From Gemmatimonadota bacterium (GTDB taxonomy: Bacteria; Gemmatimonadota; Gemmatimonadetes; Gemmatimonadales; Gemmatimonadaceae), in contig PMEM01000021.1 of assembly GCA_003155795.1 (NCBI GenBank), forward strand, positions 19,002 through 83,001: a DNA stretch of 64,000 nucleotides, read 5' to 3'. Position numbers and translations under genes: made by a program. This document shows, one piece after another, positions 60,617 to 64,000 of this stretch. The number at the start of each line of letters is the position of its first letter. The stretch's first letter is position 1. The notes beneath the pieces were generated by a model. The model had not been told where the DNA came from, made no database searches, and saw nothing but the letters and a program-made list of their open reading frames with translations.

Positions 60617-61495
60617 TCAGTCAACCGCGGAGCCGAACCGCGATCGCGTGGCCAGGCGTGCGGCAATACTTATCACGAGCACGATACCGATCAGAACCAG
60701 CGCGCCCGCCCATGCCTGTGAATGCCACGCATCGTACGGGCTGATCGCGTAAGTGAAGATCTGCAGTGGGAGCGCAGCAATCGGGCGCTGGATAGCGGCG
60801 GACCAGAACTGGTTTCCAAAGGCGGTGAAGAGGAGTGGTGCCGTCTCGCCGGCCACCCTCGCCACCGCAACAAGCGCCCCGGTAACGATTCCGGGGAGCG
60901 CGGTGCGCAGGATGATCGACAGTGATGTGCGCCAACGCTGATACCCCAATGCGAGTGCGGCTTCACGCAAAGAATTTGGGACGATCCGAATCATCTCTTC
61001 CGTCGTCCGCGTCACGAGAGGGATCATCATCACGCCGAGTGCAATACCACCTGCAAGTGCGGAGAAGTGCCCAGCCGGTCGAACGAGAAACTGCCACGCA
61101 AAGATGCCCATGACGATGGATGGAAGCCCATTCAATACATCCGATAGGAACCGCACTGTGTTTGCCAGTCGCTTCCCCTTGTGTTCGGCCAGGTACAACC
61201 CCGCTCCGATTCCAATCGGGAGGCCAACAGTCGCAGCAATGGAAATCAGTATGAGCGTGCCGACAATTGCGTTGGCCATCCCGCCACCCGATTCACCCAC
61301 CGGTTTGGGCATCTGCATAAAGAACGCCGGATTTATGGACGCTGCTCCGGCCCGTACGAGGTGCACGAGGATAAAGATGAGAGGCAGCGTTGCAAGTGCG
61401 GCTGCTATGTACGTCAGCGAGACCATCACATTGCTCATTGCGCGGCGTCGGCGTCGGTTTCCCGTGGAAGCGCGTCGAGTGGTCATAGCGGTCAC
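60617..61495 (-). CDS. pstA: Phosphate ABC transporter permease PstA
   Basis: 292 residues, six membrane segments, with a basic N-terminus (TTRRASTGNRRRRRAM). The permease loop EEMIRIVPNSLREAALALGYQRWRTSL is the EAA motif that docks PstB. Overlaps pstC as ATGA. Confidence 0.94.
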   Translation of the reverse strand: MTAMTTRRASTGNRRRRRAMSNVMVSLTYIAAALATLPLIFILVHLVRAGAASINPAFFMQMPKPVGESGGGMANAIVGTLILISIAATVGLPIGIGAGLYLAEHKGKRLANTVRFLSDVLNGLPSIVMGIFAWQFLVRPAGHFSALAGGIALGVMMIPLVTRTTEEMIRIVPNSLREAALALGYQRWRTSLSIILRTALPGIVTGALVAVARVAGETAPLLFTAFGNQFWSAAIQRPIAALPLQIFTYAISPYDAWHSQAWAGALVLIGIVLVISIAARLATRSRFGSAVD

Positions 61496-62493
61496 CCAGC
61501 GGCTCCACGTTCAACGGTCCACACGAGCCATCGTGCGATTCCGTTTACGACGATTGTGATGACGAAGAGCACGCCACCGACTGCCATCAATGCAGACAGG
61601 TGCAAATCACTTGTCGCTTCGCTGAACTCGTTCGCTATCAGCGAGGCCATTGTATATCCCGGTGCCAGAAGCGAAGCCGATATCTCCGCACGATTACCGA
61701 TCACCATTGTTACTGCCATGGTCTCGCCGAGGGCGCGACCGAGTCCGAGAATGACGCCGCCGATAATGCCCGAGCGCGCATTTGGTAGCACGGCGTCCCA
61801 GATCATCTCCCATCGGGTTGCCCCGAGTGCAAGCGCTGCCTCTCGCTGCGATCTTGGCACGGCGCGCAGTACTTCACGCGAAACGGCCGAGATGTACGGG
61901 AGCGACATAATAGCGAGTATCACTCCGGCCGCAAGCATGCTCGGGCCATAGGCCGGACCTGCGAAGAACGGTGTAGCACCCAGATGCAGCGTATCGCGAA
62001 GAAAGGGAATTACCGGGTCGCGAAGCAGCGGGATCAACACGAATATCCCCCAGAGTCCGTACACGACGCTCGGAATGGCTGCAAGTAGATCCACGAGGAA
62101 CGCGACGGGCTGTTGCAACCACGGGGGAGCGAATTCCGACAAAAATATCGCAACGCCGATTGCGAGAGGCGTTGCGAGCACCAGCGCGATTACGGAGGAG
62201 ACAATCGTTCCGAATATTGCTGGCGCCGCGCCGAACCGTCCGGCCGGTACATTCCACTCACTGGAGGTGATGAAGCCCAACCCGAAGCGCGAGAACGCAG
62301 GCCACGCAGCGCGGCCGATTTCAAGCGCCAGAAAAGCAAGTAACAATGGAATGCATAACGCGAAAAACGTCGTCAGTCCCGTGTAGACGCGATCGCCCGC
62401 CCCCGATGATGCAATGCTTCTCGAAAGATCGCCGGATTCCGTGGGAGGAGCCGCTTGTCCGGGCACTAACGGCGGGGAAGCATCAGTACTCAC
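61492..62493 (-). CDS. pstC: Phosphate ABC transporter permease PstC
   Basis: 333 residues, six membrane segments. The EAA loop reads REVLRAVPRSQREAALALGATRWEMIWDAVLP, and AIPSVVYGLWGIFVLIPLL matches PstC. GTG start shares GTGA with the pstS stop. Confidence 0.94.
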   Translation of the reverse strand: MSTDASPPLVPGQAAPPTESGDLSRSIASSGAGDRVYTGLTTFFALCIPLLLAFLALEIGRAAWPAFSRFGLGFITSSEWNVPAGRFGAAPAIFGTIVSSVIALVLATPLAIGVAIFLSEFAPPWLQQPVAFLVDLLAAIPSVVYGLWGIFVLIPLLRDPVIPFLRDTLHLGATPFFAGPAYGPSMLAAGVILAIMSLPYISAVSREVLRAVPRSQREAALALGATRWEMIWDAVLPNARSGIIGGVILGLGRALGETMAVTMVIGNRAEISASLLAPGYTMASLIANEFSEATSDLHLSALMAVGGVLFVITIVVNGIARWLVWTVERGAAG

Positions 62494-63584
62494 GCGCCGC
62501 CGAGCGAAATCATCCCGAGGCGCGCTATCAGCCGTTCACGAAGCTTCGCCGGAAGCGGCGCGTAGTCCAGCGCCGCTGCGGATTCGTAGCCCGTTTCGTA
62601 GGACCAGCGCAGGAAGTCTACCAGCTCCTTCCCCTTAACGGAGTCACGCTGATTCTTGTAGACGAGCAACCATGTCATGGATGAAATCGGATACGCGTCC
62701 TTGCCAGCCGCGTTAGCTACGGATACACGATAGTCCGATGACGCCGAGAGCGTATCCGCGATGCTCGCAGCAGCTGCGGTGACGGATGCAATGGTCGGGA
62801 CGACGAACGCTCCCGTGGAATTCTGAATTGCCGCGTAGGGAAGCTTGTTCTGATTCGCGTAGGCGAGCTCGATGTAGCCAATCGCGCCTGGAGTCTGCTT
62901 CACCTGTCCCGCTACGCCTTCATTGCCCTTGCCGCCAAGTCCTACGGGCCACGCGACTTCCTTGCCGGCGCCTGGGCCGGCCTTCCAGGCAGGACTAGTT
63001 GCCGCGAGATAGCTCGTGAAGATGAAGGTTGTCCCGCTCCCATCTGTTCTGTGCACTACGAGAATGTCGCTGTTAGGCAGTTGAACGCCCGGGTTGAGGG
63101 TAGCGACAGCCGACGCGTTCCACTTCGTAACGCGCCCGGCAAAAATATCTGCGAGAATGGCGGACGTGAGCCGCAGCGGCGCACTCAGTCCGGGAATGTT
63201 GTAGGTAACGACGACGGCGCCAAGAACCGTAGGAAAGTGAAGGATGGGACCGCCCTTCGCGGCAGCGAGCTCGGTGTCGTTCATAGGCGCGTCAGATGCC
63301 CCAAAATCGACGGTTTCTTCACTCAGCTGTCGAATCCCACCACCCGAGCCAATAGACTGGTAGTTTATTTTCACGCCAGTTTTCGCGGCGTAGTCGGAAA
63401 ACCACTTCGAGTAGATCGGATATGGGAACGTCGCTCCCGCTCCCGTCAGGCGTCCCGGAGTCTTGGTGCTGGCGGACCCGCTGGTGTCTGCCGGGGTCTT
63501 GCCACTCTCGCTCGTGCAGCCGGCAACGGCAAGGGAAGCGGCAACGGCCAGCAGGAGTCCAAATGCGGGCTTGGGTCGATTCAC
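62490..63584 (-). CDS. pstS: Phosphate-binding lipoprotein PstS
   Basis: 364 residues from the GTG at 63584, which has GAGG eight bases upstream; an ATG at 63608 is in frame but lies in a hairpin. The signal ends in lipobox LAVAGC. Phosphate-loop residues are visible in GAGATFPYPIYSKW, IGSGGGIRQL, DFGASDAPM and HRTDGSGTTFIFTSYL. It captures phosphate in the periplasm for PstCA. Confidence 0.94.
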   Translation of the reverse strand: MNRPKPAFGLLLAVAASLAVAGCTSESGKTPADTSGSASTKTPGRLTGAGATFPYPIYSKWFSDYAAKTGVKINYQSIGSGGGIRQLSEETVDFGASDAPMNDTELAAAKGGPILHFPTVLGAVVVTYNIPGLSAPLRLTSAILADIFAGRVTKWNASAVATLNPGVQLPNSDILVVHRTDGSGTTFIFTSYLAATSPAWKAGPGAGKEVAWPVGLGGKGNEGVAGQVKQTPGAIGYIELAYANQNKLPYAAIQNSTGAFVVPTIASVTAAAASIADTLSASSDYRVSVANAAGKDAYPISSMTWLLVYKNQRDSVKGKELVDFLRWSYETGYESAAALDYAPLPAKLRERLIARLGMISLGGA

Positions 63585-63596
63585 GTTTGTACCTCG

Positions 63597-63625
63597 GGTT
63601 TCATACATTGCTGTTGCATGAAACC
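63597..63625 (-). promoter_or_regulatory. Hairpin just 5' of the pstS Shine-Dalgarno
   Basis: GGTTTCAT (63597-63604) and ATGAAACC (63618-63625) are reverse complements; in the mRNA the stem ends one base before the GAGG of pstS and encloses the alternative ATG at 63608. Confidence 0.45.
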
Positions 63626-63642
63626 TAGACCGATCAGCGTCT

Positions 63643-63676
63643 GGTAACGATCAAATGCCTGTAACGGCATTGTCAC
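63643..63676 (-). promoter_or_regulatory. Pho-box-like direct repeats upstream of pstS
   Basis: On the minus strand GTGACA (63671-63676) and GTTACA (63660-63665) recur with exact 11-base spacing, as in PhoB boxes; a third GTTACC (63643-63648) is 17 bases on. A TAGGTT -10-like element follows 15 bases later. Confidence 0.55.
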
Positions 63677-63717
63677 AACTGAAGCCGGACGGTCTGGCGG
63701 GTAATTCCGCCTCGGCG

Positions 63718-63900
63718 TCAGCTACCCGTCGGGCGCTCGACCAGCTTCTCACGTCGGCTGGTGTGTGGCTCAATGTTGACTGCCGCCTCCACCAGCGGCC
63801 CCACGGCCGTACGGAGATCGTTTGAATCGGACGTCGGACCCGCTCGACGAGGTCCGCTCGCGAGCCACGCCAGCCAGAGGAAAATCGGAGGCCCCAGCAT
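63718..63900 (-). CDS. Possible small protein, 60 residues
   Basis: ATG at 63900 with GGAGGG six bases upstream, a hydrophobic start (LGPPIFLWLAWLASG) and a polar tail with many Arg and Glu. It ends 42 bases before the Pho-box-like repeats. No family recognised; the good Shine-Dalgarno is the only positive sign. The last 100 bases of the window (63901-64000) hold nothing I can support. Confidence 0.35.
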   Translation of the reverse strand: MLGPPIFLWLAWLASGPRRAGPTSDSNDLRTAVGPLVEAAVNIEPHTSRREKLVERPTGS

Positions 63901-64000
63901 CCAGGACCCTCCGACGTCCGAGTTTTTCGGGCGGATTCGCTACTTGCGATTTGACAATAATGGCGGATGCTCATTGCCGCCAGCACAGCTATACCGGCAT

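Noticed and set aside
63651-63986. 111-codon minus-strand frame upstream of pstS
   Set aside because: Runs across the Pho-box-like repeats, lacks a Shine-Dalgarno and reads as low-complexity Arg/Ser/Trp; the 60-codon frame in another register is better supported.

Overview
The window is about 64 kb of bacterial chromosome, moderately GC-rich (estimated by eye at about 57-60%) and densely coding on both strands. Gene content and style suggest a Gram-negative member of Gemmatimonadota, probably a soil or water lineage. Evidence for this: outer-membrane and LPS-type genes (a beta-barrel protein, a Kdo/WaaP-type kinase, a family 9 glycosyltransferase), many secreted BNR/VPS10, amidohydrolase and lipoprotein genes, menaquinone-type UbiE, frequent GTG starts and often weak Shine-Dalgarno sites. 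The assignment is inference; no rRNA gene is present. I see no insertion sequence, prophage, CRISPR array or integrase, so this reads as core chromosome.

Layout. 1-371: left edge with the probable N-terminus of a small regulator and an AT-rich operator-like inverted repeat. 372-2126 (+): Mrp/ApbC Fe-S carrier and UbiE/MenG methyltransferase. 2089-3872: DUF4403-like lipoprotein (-) divergent from a tiny hydrophilic protein (+). 3906-9331 (-): tightly overlapping operon metB-type gene, M48 protease, purD, mutM, UvrC-like GIY-YIG protein. 9389-15342 (+): HD-GYP response regulator, phosphoglucosamine mutase (glmM), secreted protein, glmS; the last three centre on amino-sugar supply for the envelope. 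15407-22906 (-): two small membrane proteins, a large BNR/VPS10 protein, mscL with an added zinc ribbon, a two-domain cupredoxin-like lipoprotein, an MsbA-type ABC exporter. 23010-25615 (+): dtd, secreted amidohydrolase, maf. 25603-28960 (-): trpE, LPS kinase, GT9 glycosyltransferase. 28976-32376 (+): outer-membrane protein and polytopic GT87-like protein.

32511-43655 (-) is a proteostasis block: tig, clpP, then clpX, lon, engB, a lipoprotein, an acyltransferase, a thioredoxin-like protein and an unusual fusion of a GspE/PilB ATPase with a Nudix hydrolase. 43930-49283 holds folE behind a good promoter and a structured leader, a tRNA-Leu(UAG), degP, dnaK and a rhomboid protease.

49368-63900 is a phosphate/polyphosphate region. 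A PhoU-like DUF47 gene, low-affinity Pit transporter and polyphosphate kinase lie on the + strand. The high-affinity pstSCAB(B)-phoU operon followed by a Ppx/GppA phosphatase lies on the - strand. A deoC plus split ALDH16-like operon is wedged between the two arms. A Pho-box-like direct repeat precedes pstS. The set covers uptake, storage and release of phosphate, which fits the polyphosphate-accumulating habit described for the type species of Gemmatimonadota.

The observations I rate highest are the GspE-Nudix fusion, the two-gene ALDH16-like pair next to deoC, the perfect TGTGA-N6-TCACA palindrome upstream of clpX, the structured folE leader, and the compact phosphate region with tandem pstB genes.
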